DNA of 64,000 nucleotides from Anaerolineae bacterium (GTDB taxonomy: Bacteria > Chloroflexota > Anaerolineae > Aggregatilineales > Phototrophicaceae), in contig JAJEBY010000003.1 of the NCBI GenBank assembly GCA_022822305.1, positions 310,001 through 374,000 on the forward strand. Reading direction: 5' to 3'. The notes beneath the pieces are model-generated. The model was not told the origin of the DNA, ran no database searches, and saw only the letters and a list, made by a program, of their open reading frames with translations. This document shows positions 42,683 through 51,797 of the stretch, piece by piece (position 1 is the stretch's first letter; each line of letters opens with the position of its first letter). The translations under genes were made by a program, and so were the position numbers.

Positions 42683-43628
42683 ACGCGATCCTGGGATCCA
42701 GGAGGGCATAGACGATATCCGCCAGCAAGTTAAAGGAAAGCACAGCGACCGCCACCAGCACGGTGATCGCCATCATCATGGGATAGTCGTGCTGCAGCGC
42801 CGCCGTCCAGAGCAGCCGCCCCATGCCCGGCCAGGTGAAGATGCTTTCAGTGACGACCAGGCCGGAAACCATCCAGGGCAACTGCAGGGCCAGGATCGTC
42901 ACCAGCGGAATCAGCGAATTGCGCAGGGCATGACGCACGAGCACGGTGCGGAAGCGCAATCCCTTGGAGAAGGCGGTCAGAACGTAATCTTGCCCCAGCG
43001 TATCCAAGAGACTGGAGCGCACGTAACGCGTGTATTCGCCGGCAATGGGAAAGGAAAGCGCCGCCACCGGCAGAATCATATGCTCCAGGCGATCCAGCAG
43101 CGAATAGGGCTGGCCGGGCGTGAACATGCCGCCGCCGGGCAGCCAGTTCAGGCGCACGGAGAATATCAGGATAAGCACCAGTCCGGACCAAAAGACCGGC
43201 ACGGACAGGCCGACAAAGGATACCGTGGTCACCAGCATATCGAGGGCGGAATAACGGCGCACAGCCGAAATCACGCCGAAGGCGACGCCAAGGGATAATC
43301 CGATAATGACGCTGGCGCTGATGAGCAAAATGGTGCGGCTGAAGGCTTCGCCGATCAGCCTGTCAACCGGCTGCCGGGTGATCAGTGTTCGGCCCCAATC
43401 GCCGAGCACAAAACGTCCCATCCAGGTGAAATACTGCTCATGCAGCGGTTTGTTCAGACCAAGCTGTTCTTCCAGGCGGGCGAGGTCGTCGCCGGACGCG
43501 CCGCTTTCGACGCCGTATGCGCCCAGGGCGCCGCCGGGTATGGCCTGCACGATCAAAAAGGCGACGACGGTGACGCCAAACAGCAGCGGCACGGCCTGTA
43601 TCAGTCGGCGAATGATGTACTTCTGCAC
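42675..43628 (-). CDS. Dipeptide/oligopeptide ABC transporter permease, DppB type
   Basis: This 317-residue permease starts MQKYIIRRLIQAVPLLFGVT, the classic DppB N-terminus. LGLNKPLHEQYFTWMGRFVL and GDWGRTLITRQPV form the periplasmic part. The EAA region is AFSKGLRFRTVLVRHALRNS, and the end ADIVYALLDPRI is typical. It pairs with the DppC-type gene, with the ComA-like gene 2 nt upstream and the binding protein further upstream. The substrate is probably peptides, given the peptidases in the operon. Confidence 0.95.
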   Translation of the reverse strand: MQKYIIRRLIQAVPLLFGVTVVAFLIVQAIPGGALGAYGVESGASGDDLARLEEQLGLNKPLHEQYFTWMGRFVLGDWGRTLITRQPVDRLIGEAFSRTILLISASVIIGLSLGVAFGVISAVRRYSALDMLVTTVSFVGLSVPVFWSGLVLILIFSVRLNWLPGGGMFTPGQPYSLLDRLEHMILPVAALSFPIAGEYTRYVRSSLLDTLGQDYVLTAFSKGLRFRTVLVRHALRNSLIPLVTILALQLPWMVSGLVVTESIFTWPGMGRLLWTAALQHDYPMMMAITVLVAVAVLSFNLLADIVYALLDPRIAYE

Positions 43629-43630
43629 GG

Positions 43631-44419
43631 CTACGCGCCTTCCGCAAAGTCGCCCAGGCGGATATTGCCGGCGATCTCGATGCGCAGGCTCCCCAGGGTC
43701 ATGACATCATCGGGAAGCACGCTGGCGATATTGGCCTCGGCGCCCAGCGCGTCCAGCAAAGTCATCATGGTTCTGAAGTTTGTGTCCGGCGCTACGCCGG
43801 GCAGCCAGTATCCGGGCAACTCAAAAAAGACTTTGTCCAGCGGCAGCGCCGAGCGCAAGCGCGTGAGGACCGCAGCCTGACGATCGCCCATGATCTCGCC
43901 GGCTTCAATCAAGACGACGGCAGCGCCTGCCTTGGCGGCATCTTCACAATCAGCGACCAGGTCGTCCAAAGCCGTTGACCCGTCCTTGCGTCCGATTTCT
44001 GCGACTACCTGGAAGCCGCGCTCGGCCGCTTGCCGAATCAGCCGGTCGCGACGGCCGGGCGCAAATTGAATGTAATTGTCGGATACTTCCAAGGCCGGAA
44101 AGCCAACCGCCTCACACTCTCGAAAATAGCGGTCTATCCATCCGTGCGAGTATGCGTATTCGAGGAAGAGACCGCCCGGAAAGGCCATGACCTGATGTTC
44201 GCGATAGGCTTGGATTTTGCGCTTGAGGATGTCGCCCTTGATCAGGCGGGAGATGCCGACCGCGATCTTGACATAGTCGAGACAGTCGCCGGCGATATCG
44301 AGAAAATCACGCTGCCACCCAAGCGGCAAGCCCAGATCGATCATCATGGTCCGCCCCGATGCGCGGGGCTTGCTCACGAGACCATTCACCGGAATGGACG
44401 AAAAAGCCAACTCTTTCAA
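43631..44419 (-). CDS. Phosphosulfolactate synthase (ComA)-like TIM-barrel protein
   Basis: This 262-residue protein resembles ComA, which adds sulfite to phosphoenolpyruvate in coenzyme M biosynthesis. Corresponding blocks are MIDLGLPLGWQRDFLDIAGD, CLDYVKIAVGISRLI (in place of the KFGWGTS segment), VMAFPGGLFLEYAYSHG, ECEAVGFPALEVSDNYIQF, VVAEIGRKDGS and VLIEAGEIMG. The acidic residues of the barrel are kept, but the sulfite/PEP-site residues I can compare are only partly alike. Lying inside a peptide-transport operon (2 nt from DppB), it more likely has a related but different reaction. Confidence 0.78.
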   Translation of the reverse strand: MKELAFSSIPVNGLVSKPRASGRTMMIDLGLPLGWQRDFLDIAGDCLDYVKIAVGISRLIKGDILKRKIQAYREHQVMAFPGGLFLEYAYSHGWIDRYFRECEAVGFPALEVSDNYIQFAPGRRDRLIRQAAERGFQVVAEIGRKDGSTALDDLVADCEDAAKAGAAVVLIEAGEIMGDRQAAVLTRLRSALPLDKVFFELPGYWLPGVAPDTNFRTMMTLLDALGAEANIASVLPDDVMTLGSLRIEIAGNIRLGDFAEGA

Positions 44420-44499
44420 GAGGACGAAACCTGCTCGATTGTGATGGATTGAAAAACACGGGGGCAGGCGAGCTACCCCCGAAACGCAGTGTATCGCCC

Positions 44500-46170
44500 C
44501 TATTCAGGCAGATACCAGTTGTAGGCGTAGGTCGCCGGGTATTCCCAGCCGTTGGGTCCGCCTTCCGGCACAAAGCCCCCCACCATTGCCGAATTGAACA
44601 CGGAGATGCGGACGCGTTCAAACAGCGGGATGGTCACGAGCTCTTCGTTCATGATGCCCACCGCCCGTTGCAGCGCCGCGCGTTTTTCCTCGAAGTCCAT
44701 CGAGGATTCGGCGAGGTCAAGCGCCGCTTCAAAGTCTTCGTTGCACCAGCGCGTCACATTCCAGAATGTTGGATTATCGTTGCTCGGCACCTGGTCGCAG
44801 CGATAGAACTGGTTCAGGCCGACGGTGGGATCAATTTCGTAGGAATTGCCCCAGGCTTGAATATCGGCGCCGGCCGTGCGCGCGAGACCGCCTTCATCAA
44901 ATGGCGCCCAACGCAGAGACGGCTCCGGCGTCAGGATCTCGATCTTAACGCCGATATCGCCCAACTCTTGTTGAATCAACTGCATATAGAGCAGACGATA
45001 TCGGGCTGTCGAGCCCATCAAGGTCATGCTCATATCAATGCCGTCCTTGTCGCGGACGCCATCGCCATCCGAATCAGTCCAACCGGCTTCGTCCAGCATC
45101 TGGCCCGCCAGCTCGGGATTGTATTCGCTGGCGGCAATGTCGGGATTGAAGCCCCAGCCGCCGGTCACGTGCGAGGCGGCCACGTCAGGAATGCCATAGA
45201 GAATATCGTCAACGATGACCTGCTTGGGAATCGCCATCTCGATAGCGCGTCTCACGTTAATGTCGCTCAAGATTCGATGGGGTACGCCTTCCAGGGCTTG
45301 AACGAGCGGCAATTCTTCGATTCTGGCGCCGCCTTCGAGATAGAGATGGAAAGTATCGCTATCGGTGAATTCCGGCACATCCAGTTCGGAAAGCCCGTAA
45401 GCCATAGCGTAATCGCCGGCTTGCAAGCGCGCTTTGATGGCTTCGCGGTCGGGCACGACGAGCACGATGATCTCATCGAGATAGGGCAATCCTTCGCGCC
45501 AATAGTGTTCGTTCTTGCACCATTTGTAATGCGAGCCCAAGACGCTTTCGCAGAAGTAGAAGGGACCCGTGCCCAGCGGCATATTGTTCCATTCGTGCTC
45601 ATTCCAGTTGGGTTCGGTACCCAGGATATGCTCGGGCAGCACGTACCAGGGGATGGTCATCCAGGCGCTGTAGAACTGGCTGTAATTGAAGACCGCCGTC
45701 AAATCATCGACGCAATCGACGCTGTCGATCAGATTGTAGCCGGCGCGGGTGGTGACGATGTTGTCGGGATTCTGCACCGCTTCAATGGTGAATTTGACGT
45801 CGTCGCAGGTGAAGTCTTCGCCATCGGCGAACTTAACGCCCGGCCGCAGGTTGAAGGTGATCGTCCGGCCGTCTTCGGAGATGCCGCCGTTGTCAAATGT
45901 TGGCACCTCGATCGCCAGCACCGCCGTTGGCGTGCCGGTGGCATCGAAGGAGATCAACCGTTCCAGAACCGGTGATACCGCCGGCTGGAAGCCGTAACCG
46001 CCACGCATATGCGGGTTGACCGGATACTCGCGCTCCCACTCGGCGATGGTGACTGTACCGCCGTGTTGTTGCGCCGAAATCGGACCCAGCGCGAGTAGCA
46101 ACAGCGCTATGGTCAAGACGATAGCTAACGCGTGCTTGTGACTAACTGAAGGTGTAATACGCATTTTCAT
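44500..46170 (-). CDS. ABC transporter family-5 substrate-binding protein (peptide type)
   Basis: This 556-residue precursor has a signal peptide (ALAIVLTIALLLLALGPIS, cut after SAQ). The SBP_bac_5 domain follows: GGTVTIAEWEREYPVNPHMR, PVLERLISFDATGTP, TITFNLRPGVKFADGEDF, and a C-terminal EEKRAALQRAVGIMNEELVT. It is the first gene of the peptide operon and delivers ligand to the DppBC-type permeases. The mature sequence has no lipobox, so it is either soluble or bound through partners. The 80-nt gap to the ComA-like gene shows no clear terminator. Confidence 0.94.
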   Translation of the reverse strand: MKMRITPSVSHKHALAIVLTIALLLLALGPISAQQHGGTVTIAEWEREYPVNPHMRGGYGFQPAVSPVLERLISFDATGTPTAVLAIEVPTFDNGGISEDGRTITFNLRPGVKFADGEDFTCDDVKFTIEAVQNPDNIVTTRAGYNLIDSVDCVDDLTAVFNYSQFYSAWMTIPWYVLPEHILGTEPNWNEHEWNNMPLGTGPFYFCESVLGSHYKWCKNEHYWREGLPYLDEIIVLVVPDREAIKARLQAGDYAMAYGLSELDVPEFTDSDTFHLYLEGGARIEELPLVQALEGVPHRILSDINVRRAIEMAIPKQVIVDDILYGIPDVAASHVTGGWGFNPDIAASEYNPELAGQMLDEAGWTDSDGDGVRDKDGIDMSMTLMGSTARYRLLYMQLIQQELGDIGVKIEILTPEPSLRWAPFDEGGLARTAGADIQAWGNSYEIDPTVGLNQFYRCDQVPSNDNPTFWNVTRWCNEDFEAALDLAESSMDFEEKRAALQRAVGIMNEELVTIPLFERVRISVFNSAMVGGFVPEGGPNGWEYPATYAYNWYLPE

Positions 46171-46332
46171 GCCTCCCTATAATAGAAAGAACTACGATTT
46201 ACTTTACGGCGCAGCCGGCGAAGCGGAAGTCCTAGCGTTGCAGGCGCCGCTTCACCAAGCGCTCTATAGCATAAAATAGCGCAGATGTTGGCTTGATGCA
46301 ATTCTTGTGGCCGAGCCGCGAAGATTGAAGAG

Positions 46333-47148
46333 TCACTTCATCGCCACTTCATACGCTCGCAGGACATCATCGGGCAGCAGGCCGCCGGCGAATCCGCCGC
46401 CATCAACCAGGATAGACGCGCCGGTGATATAGGCCGCGGCGTCGCTGCAGAGGAAGAGCGCTGCGCCCACCATGTCCTCGCCCCTGGCGATGCGGTTGAT
46501 GGGCAAGCCGGGATCTTCGTCCCAGGACGACAGCAGACCTGCCAGATAGTCGTCTTTGACGATCAGGGTGTCGACGGCGCCCGGCTCGACGGCGTTGACG
46601 CGAACGCCCGAGCGTCCTAGTTCCACTGCCAGGCCCTTGGTGAGGCTGCCGACCGCGGCTTTGCTGGCGCAATAATGCGCTTTGTGCTGGCCGGATTCGT
46701 GAACGCTCACTGACGAAATATTGACGATGCTGCCGCCCTGCCCCTGGTCAATCATTAGGCGCGCGACCGCTTGGGCAAACAGGAAGTAGCCTTTGACGTT
46801 GGTATCGAAGGTCGCATCCCAATCGGCTTCGTCGAGATCGACGATGGCGCGAAACGGGGCGACAGCCGCGTTGTTGACCAGGATATCGACCCGGCCGAAT
46901 CGCGCCGCGACATCGCGCACAAAGGCGGCCACCTGCGCCCGGTCGCGGACATCCACATTTCTAAGAAACGCATCGGGCAATTCTACAGCGGCTTCAGCCA
47001 GCAGGTCGTCATCTATGTCGCAGCCGGCGACAGCTGCCCCGGCCGCGGCCAAGCCACGCATGATCGCGCGCCCGATGCCGATTGGGCTGGCAACGCCGGT
47101 GACCAACGCCACCTTGCCGGCGAAGTTGAAGGTGACATCCTCAAACAC
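46333..47148 (-). CDS. Short-chain dehydrogenase/reductase (SDR)
   Basis: This 271-residue protein is a classical SDR. The cofactor motif is in KVALVTGVASPIGIGRAIMR, the NNAA motif in VDILVNNAAVAPF, the catalytic Ser in GSIVNISSVSVHESG and YxxxK in HYCASKAAVGSLTK. It ends with ITGASILVDGGGFAG. The Asp in GCDIDDDLL suggests NAD rather than NADP. It lies 14 nt downstream of the enolase-superfamily dehydratase in an operon with a CUT2 sugar transporter. It probably oxidises a sugar such as L-fucose or L-rhamnose, or a later keto-deoxy acid. Confidence 0.94.
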   Translation of the reverse strand: MFEDVTFNFAGKVALVTGVASPIGIGRAIMRGLAAAGAAVAGCDIDDDLLAEAAVELPDAFLRNVDVRDRAQVAAFVRDVAARFGRVDILVNNAAVAPFRAIVDLDEADWDATFDTNVKGYFLFAQAVARLMIDQGQGGSIVNISSVSVHESGQHKAHYCASKAAVGSLTKGLAVELGRSGVRVNAVEPGAVDTLIVKDDYLAGLLSSWDEDPGLPINRIARGEDMVGAALFLCSDAAAYITGASILVDGGGFAGGLLPDDVLRAYEVAMK

Positions 47149-47162
47149 GATTGCCTTCCGCC

Positions 47163-48335
47163 TTATGTCTGAAAACGGACGCGGCGATCAAGGTTGTCGT
47201 CGACGACATCCCAGTTCATCTCGATTCCGAAACCGGGCGCCGCGCCGGGGTAGAGCCGACCTTCGCGCAGCGTCATATCGCTTTCGAATAAGGGTTTGCC
47301 GCCGGGAAATTCGATGTCCAGGTTATACCATTCGATCATGGGGCTGGCCGGGCAAGCCAGGATGAACTGCGCCGCCCAGGGGATATATCCATAATGCGGG
47401 ATGATTGCGATTTCGGCATCGAGGGCCAGCGCGGCGATCTTTTGCATTTGCGTGATGCCGCCGGCCCAGGTGACATCCGCCTGCCAGACATCGACCAGGC
47501 GCTCCCGCGCGAAAGGCGCAAAGCCACGCAGCAGCGTTTCGTGCTCGCCGCATGCGATCAGCGTGCTGCTGTTCCATTCCCGCCGCAGCTGACGATAACC
47601 CTCGACATCGCCGGCGACCAGCGGTTCTTCGATCCATTTGATGTTGTAATCACGCAACGCGCGCTCTAGCTCCAGCGTATACCGCACGCTCAAGCCCATC
47701 CAGCAATCGAGCATGATATCCGGTTCCGGTCCCAGCCGTTCCCGCAGTTGGGCGACATCCTTGACGTTTTCGCGCAGTCCCCACTTGCCGCTGGCGGGTC
47801 CGTATTTGAGCGGCCACTTGATGCCGCTGAAGGGTTCTTGCCGCACGCGTTCATCATCGTAGCCGGTCATGTAACAGGGGATGCTGTCTTGCACGGGGCC
47901 GCCCAAGAGATGACAGACGCTAAGCCCGGCGACCTTGCCGCGGATATCCCACAAGGCCAAATCCAAGGCGCTGATACCGTGCAGCAGGTAGCCGTCGCGG
48001 CCTTGATGATAGGTGGAGCGAATCAGGATGTCGTTCAGGCGTTCGACGCGCCGCGGATCTTGCCCGATCAGCAGCCGCTTCAGATGGAGCTCGATGCTGA
48101 GGGCGCACATGACACTGCCCATGGAAGTGTAGCCGACGCCTTCGATGCCGGCATCGGTAACGATTTTGACAATGAGCGGACCAAAATCATCGCGCCACAA
48201 CATGCGGCTGGCGCGGTAGTCCCCGTAAACCGACATTGGGCAAGCGACTGGAAACTCGTTGGTGCTATCGCCCGAGAACTGCAAGGGATAGGCTTGCACA
48301 TCCGTAATCGTGATCGACTGCGTCATCGGCTTCAC
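47163..48335 (-). CDS. Mandelate racemase/muconate lactonizing (enolase) superfamily acid-sugar dehydratase
   Basis: This 390-residue protein shows the enolase-superfamily metal triad in order: EPDIMLDCWMGLS (Asp), IKWIEEPLVAGDVEGYRQL (Glu) and LIACGEHETLLRGF (Glu). The barrel end DVWQADVTWAGGITQMQKIA is followed by IIPHYGYIPWAAQFIL, whose His and aromatic pattern resembles rhamnonate-dehydratase-type enzymes. It probably dehydrates a sugar acid to a 2-keto-3-deoxy acid. The initiation codon could be GTG at 48335 or ATG at 48326; AGAGGA stands closest to the GTG. Confidence 0.9.
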   Translation of the reverse strand: MKPMTQSITITDVQAYPLQFSGDSTNEFPVACPMSVYGDYRASRMLWRDDFGPLIVKIVTDAGIEGVGYTSMGSVMCALSIELHLKRLLIGQDPRRVERLNDILIRSTYHQGRDGYLLHGISALDLALWDIRGKVAGLSVCHLLGGPVQDSIPCYMTGYDDERVRQEPFSGIKWPLKYGPASGKWGLRENVKDVAQLRERLGPEPDIMLDCWMGLSVRYTLELERALRDYNIKWIEEPLVAGDVEGYRQLRREWNSSTLIACGEHETLLRGFAPFARERLVDVWQADVTWAGGITQMQKIAALALDAEIAIIPHYGYIPWAAQFILACPASPMIEWYNLDIEFPGGKPLFESDMTLREGRLYPGAAPGFGIEMNWDVVDDNLDRRVRFQT

Positions 48336-48404
48336 GCTTCCTCTTAAGTATGAAAGGTCAGAGAGCGGCTTGACGCTCCCTGACCCAAATTGCGGCGCTC
48401 GGCG

Positions 48405-49562
48405 CTACTCTTCTTCTTCGGGATAGTAGATATCGATGTTGTCGATGCTGATGACCTCATGCGGCACGCGATTGATCGCGGGCACCGCGTTACCGGCGAG
48501 GATGTCCAGCGCGAGCGGAATGATGAAGTCGCCATAGCGTTCGGGGAAGAACGATACGGTGCCGACCAGCGGCGAGTTGCCTTCGCGAATCGCGTCGAGG
48601 GCGATGGCGTCAGCATTCTTGCCGATGACGACGCCGTCGACAGTTGGATCCCCGCGATCGGCCTGCGCCATAGCGCTGGCGATGCCAAAGGCGCGGTCAT
48701 CGTTGATGCTGGTGGCCACGATGTATTTGGCATCCGGATTAGCCGTCAGCCAGTCCGTGGTCGCGGCCAGCGCGCCGGCGTTCGGTCCCAGCTCGGCCGT
48801 GCGCATATCGACATCGAAGTAATTCTCATCGGGAATGCCTGGATAGTTCTCCTTGAAGTAGTCGGTAAAGGCGGTATTGCGGCAAGCGGGCGCGCCGCCA
48901 ACGGCCGGATCGAGGCCGGTGAGGACAACCATTTCTTCCTCCGGCCACATGTGTTCTTCCGCCCAATTGGCCGCGAACTCGGCCGCGAAGCGCCCGGTCG
49001 CGCAGTTATCCGCGCCCCAGAATACGGAACCGGCGTGGGTGACATCAACGGCGATAACCGGAATGTTCTCGGCATTGTATTTCGCCATGATGGCGTCGGT
49101 CAGCTCGGCGAAAACATTGAAGGAAACGATCAAGTCCGGCTCGCGAGTGACGCAGGCATCGGCGTTTTCCAGGGGTTGCGTGGTGCTGGGATAGGCATTG
49201 TTGAAGACGAGCAATTCGACGCCGGCGGCTTCCGCAGCGTTGCGCATGCTGGGATTGACCTTGAGGTCGAAGTCGTACTCTTCGCTTTCCGGCGTGAAGC
49301 AGATAGTCACATCATCACCGGCTTCGGCGGCCATTGAGGCATCCCAATCGGACATGGGATCACCCTCGGCATCGTCGGCGACTTCGTAGGCGCCCGCCTC
49401 GCTGTTGTAGCGCACCCAATAGACGACCTGATCGGGATCGCCCGGGTCTTGCGTCGCCGTTGGATTCTCCGGCATGTCTTGGCTCAAAACGACGGCCGCG
49501 GATAGCGAAGTCAGCATTACGATCGCCAGCAATGTTATGAGCATACGCAAAATGTTCTTCAT
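48405..49562 (-). CDS. CUT2 (RbsB-like) periplasmic sugar-binding protein
   Basis: This 385-residue precursor has a signal peptide (LRMLITLLAIVMLTSLSAAV, cut near VLSQ). A low-complexity linker rich in Pro, Thr and Asp comes next, then a type-1 periplasmic-binding fold: AAEAGDDVTICFTPESEEYD, EPDLIVSFNVFAELTDAI and YIVATSINDDRAFGIASAM. GAGGAGG lies just upstream of the ATG. The protein serves the RbsC-type permease and single ATPase encoded upstream. The ligand is probably a monosaccharide or deoxysugar, judging from the dehydratase and lactonase in the cluster. Confidence 0.92.
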   Translation of the reverse strand: MKNILRMLITLLAIVMLTSLSAAVVLSQDMPENPTATQDPGDPDQVVYWVRYNSEAGAYEVADDAEGDPMSDWDASMAAEAGDDVTICFTPESEEYDFDLKVNPSMRNAAEAAGVELLVFNNAYPSTTQPLENADACVTREPDLIVSFNVFAELTDAIMAKYNAENIPVIAVDVTHAGSVFWGADNCATGRFAAEFAANWAEEHMWPEEEMVVLTGLDPAVGGAPACRNTAFTDYFKENYPGIPDENYFDVDMRTAELGPNAGALAATTDWLTANPDAKYIVATSINDDRAFGIASAMAQADRGDPTVDGVVIGKNADAIALDAIREGNSPLVGTVSFFPERYGDFIIPLALDILAGNAVPAINRVPHEVISIDNIDIYYPEEEE

Positions 49563-49645
49563 GATTCTTGTGCCTCCTCAAATGCAATCAAATGTCTTAT
49601 GGGCGATTAACCTTGTGATTTTCGATTGGCGCCTCCCGATATCCT

Positions 49646-50650
49646 CTATATCCGCTGTTTGAGTTGGTCCAGTGATACGGCGATCATCAGCACCGAACCT
49701 TCGACCACCATCTGCCAATTGGCATTGATATTGAGCAGGGTCATGCCGTTTTTCAGCACGCCGACCAGCAGCACGCCCAGCAATGTCCCTTGAATGAGAC
49801 CAACGCCGCCGGACAAGCTCACGCCTCCGAGGATGACGGCGGAGATGACGCTCAGCTCGCTGCCCGCGGCATAGGGAATGCCGGCGCCGGTCAAGCCGGT
49901 CAAGACCAGGCCGGCGAATCCCGCGCCGACGCCACTGATGGTATAGAGCGCGATGCGATAGCGATCGACATTGATGCCGGCGCGGCGACAGGCCGAGGCA
50001 TTGTCGCCAATGGCGTAGATGTACTTGCCGAACTGGGTAAATCGCAGCGTCAAGTAAGCCAGCAGCATGGTCAAGAGCATGAGGATGACCGGAATCGGAA
50101 TCTCCAGCGAGCCCAACTCGAGCTCGCCCTGCCCGATTGACAAGAACGTGCTGTCTCTGACCAGAGCCGAGCCGGAACGTGTGGCCAGGGTCATCCCGCG
50201 CACGACGAATTGCATGCCGATGGTGGCGATGATTGGATTCACGCCGATCTTGGTGACGATGATGCCATTGGCAAAACCGATGAAAGTACTGATGCCCAGG
50301 GCGATGGCAAACGCGATCACGATGCCCTGGTCGGATTCCGCCAGGATCACGGCAGCGGTCAGCCCGGAGGCGTTCATGATGGCGCCGATGGATAGATCCA
50401 GGCCGCCGGAAATCATCAGCAGGGTGGCGAAGGCCGCGGCAATCCCGGTGATAGACACGGCGCGCCCGATGTTAAAGGCGTTGCGATCACTGAGAAAGTA
50501 CGGGGACTCGATCGAGAAATAGACGATGGCGGCGAGCAGCACGAAGAAGAGGAAGAAGACGTTGGCGTCGCGCCTTCTGAGCACGCGTATCAGCGGAGCG
50601 GGAATGCGACTGGTGAGACCGAGGGATTCTGGCGTGGCTTGCTGAGTCAC
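49646..50650 (-). CDS. CUT2 (RbsC-like) sugar ABC transporter permease
   Basis: This 334-residue protein has the many short helices of RbsC/AraH permeases. GGLDLSIGAIMNASGLTAAV is the hallmark sequence, followed by ANGIIVTKIGVNPIIATIGM, FGKYIYAIGDNASACRRAGI and LGGVSLSGGVGLIQGTLLGV. It lies 12 nt downstream of the ATPase gene and 83 nt upstream of the binding-protein gene, so the three form one complex. Confidence 0.95.
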   Translation of the reverse strand: MTQQATPESLGLTSRIPAPLIRVLRRRDANVFFLFFVLLAAIVYFSIESPYFLSDRNAFNIGRAVSITGIAAAFATLLMISGGLDLSIGAIMNASGLTAAVILAESDQGIVIAFAIALGISTFIGFANGIIVTKIGVNPIIATIGMQFVVRGMTLATRSGSALVRDSTFLSIGQGELELGSLEIPIPVILMLLTMLLAYLTLRFTQFGKYIYAIGDNASACRRAGINVDRYRIALYTISGVGAGFAGLVLTGLTGAGIPYAAGSELSVISAVILGGVSLSGGVGLIQGTLLGVLLVGVLKNGMTLLNINANWQMVVEGSVLMIAVSLDQLKQRI

Positions 50651-50662
50651 TTTGATCAGCTC

Positions 50663-51418
50663 CTATTCCCGGCCGCGGATGATGTAGCGCACGATCTCAT
50701 CCGGATCAGTCTCCGCTGTGAATTTGTCCGCCACCAATTCACCGCGCTTGAGCACGATGATGCGGTCGGTCACTTCAAAGACATCGCGCATTTCGTGGCT
50801 GATGATGATGATGGTCTTGCCCTGCTCTTTGAAGCGCATAACCAGGTCCAGCAGGTTGCGCGTCTCGTTGACGCCCAGGGCCGCGGTCGGCTCATCCAGT
50901 ATGACTATCTTGGCGCCGGCTTTGGCGACGCGCGCCAGAGCCGTCGCTTGGCGCTGGCCGCCGGAGAGATTCATCACCAGCTCGCGTGTGGATGGCACCC
51001 GGATGCCGAGTCCCTTCAGCAGCTGCGCCGTTTCGCTGTACATGCGTCGGCGGTCGAGCAGGCGCAAGAATGGGTTGCGATACGACTCGTGGCCCAGAAA
51101 TACGTTTTCCATGATGTTGAGGTTCTCGCAGAGCGCCAGATCCTGGTAGATCGTTTCGATCTGATTCTTCTTGGCGTCGCGAGGATGGCGGAAGTGCACG
51201 GGCTCGCCATTCAGCAGCATCTGTCCGGCCGACGGCTCCAGATCGCCGGAGAGAATCTTGACCAGCGTGGATTTGCCCGCGCCGTTATCGCCGACCAGAC
51301 CGACTACTTGACCGGCTGTGATCGAGATGCTGACCTGGTCCAGGGCGACCACGCCTTTGAAATACTTGCTTAGACCGACGGTCTCGACGATCGGGGGAGT
51401 TTGCATCTGCGCTGACAA
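50663..51418 (-). CDS. CUT2 sugar ABC transporter ATP-binding protein (single-domain, FrcA type)
   Basis: This 251-residue protein is one ABC domain rather than the tandem RbsA form. The Walker A motif is GLVGDNGAGKSTLVKILSGD, the Q-loop ETIYQDLALCENLNI, the signature NLSGGQRQATALARV and Walker B AKIVILDEPTAALGV. The switch His is in TIIIISHEMRDVFEV. Two copies would drive the RbsC-type permease. It is the only transport ATPase in the whole window. The start could be TTG at 51418 or ATG at 51406. Confidence 0.95.
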   Translation of the reverse strand: MSAQMQTPPIVETVGLSKYFKGVVALDQVSISITAGQVVGLVGDNGAGKSTLVKILSGDLEPSAGQMLLNGEPVHFRHPRDAKKNQIETIYQDLALCENLNIMENVFLGHESYRNPFLRLLDRRRMYSETAQLLKGLGIRVPSTRELVMNLSGGQRQATALARVAKAGAKIVILDEPTAALGVNETRNLLDLVMRFKEQGKTIIIISHEMRDVFEVTDRIIVLKRGELVADKFTAETDPDEIVRYIIRGRE

Positions 51419-51579
51419 GGCCTCTTAGGACAACAGCAACATAAGTAAGTATGAAACTTCATTTGGACTTCTAAATTTGACCAATGACCAATAGTAACCA
51501 AAAGTGTCAATGTAAACAACAAGTCAGCGATATGGAGTTGCTGAATCACTTGCGCGTCGTCCCTAATGTTTGGAAATCT

Positions 51580-51650
51580 GTAGGGGCGTTTCGGCGAAAC
51601 GCCCTGACAAGGCGGCTGCGAAAGCGGGCGTCTCAGCGAGACGCCCCTAC
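51580..51650 (+). repeat. Two hairpin repeat copies in the 379-nt divergent gap
   Basis: Copy 1 (51580-51608) starts GTAGGGGCG with arms TTTC/GAAA and is in inverted orientation. Copy 2 (51624-51650) is GCGGGCG-TCTC-AGC-GAGA-CGCCCCTAC. They stand between the diverging ATPase and lactonase genes. The rest of 51419-51797 holds the lactonase promoter and AT-rich sequence without a supported gene. Confidence 0.8.
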
Positions 51651-51687
51651 AGCGATTGTTTTCTACTGCAGGCGGCGTCAACAGAGT

Positions 51688-51716
51688 TTGAAAATGCGCC
51701 CGGCGCGAAGTATAGT
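51688..51716 (+). promoter_or_regulatory. Sigma-70-type promoter for the lactonase gene
   Basis: TTGAAA (51688-51693) and TATAGT (51711-51716) are separated by exactly 17 nt, each one or two bases from consensus. Transcription would start near 51723, about 75 nt before the lactonase ATG. Confidence 0.6.
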
Positions 51717-51797
51717 GAGTGACTGATTGGCAGGCCGTGCGCCGCGATCAGCTTTGACTATGGATGCGACGGCGTTAGATGAACGAGAAGTGAAGCG

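Noticed and set aside
44359..45975. 538-codon plus-strand frame across the peptide-binding protein gene
   Set aside because: The minus strand carries signal peptide and SBP_bac_5 motifs; the plus product resembles nothing.
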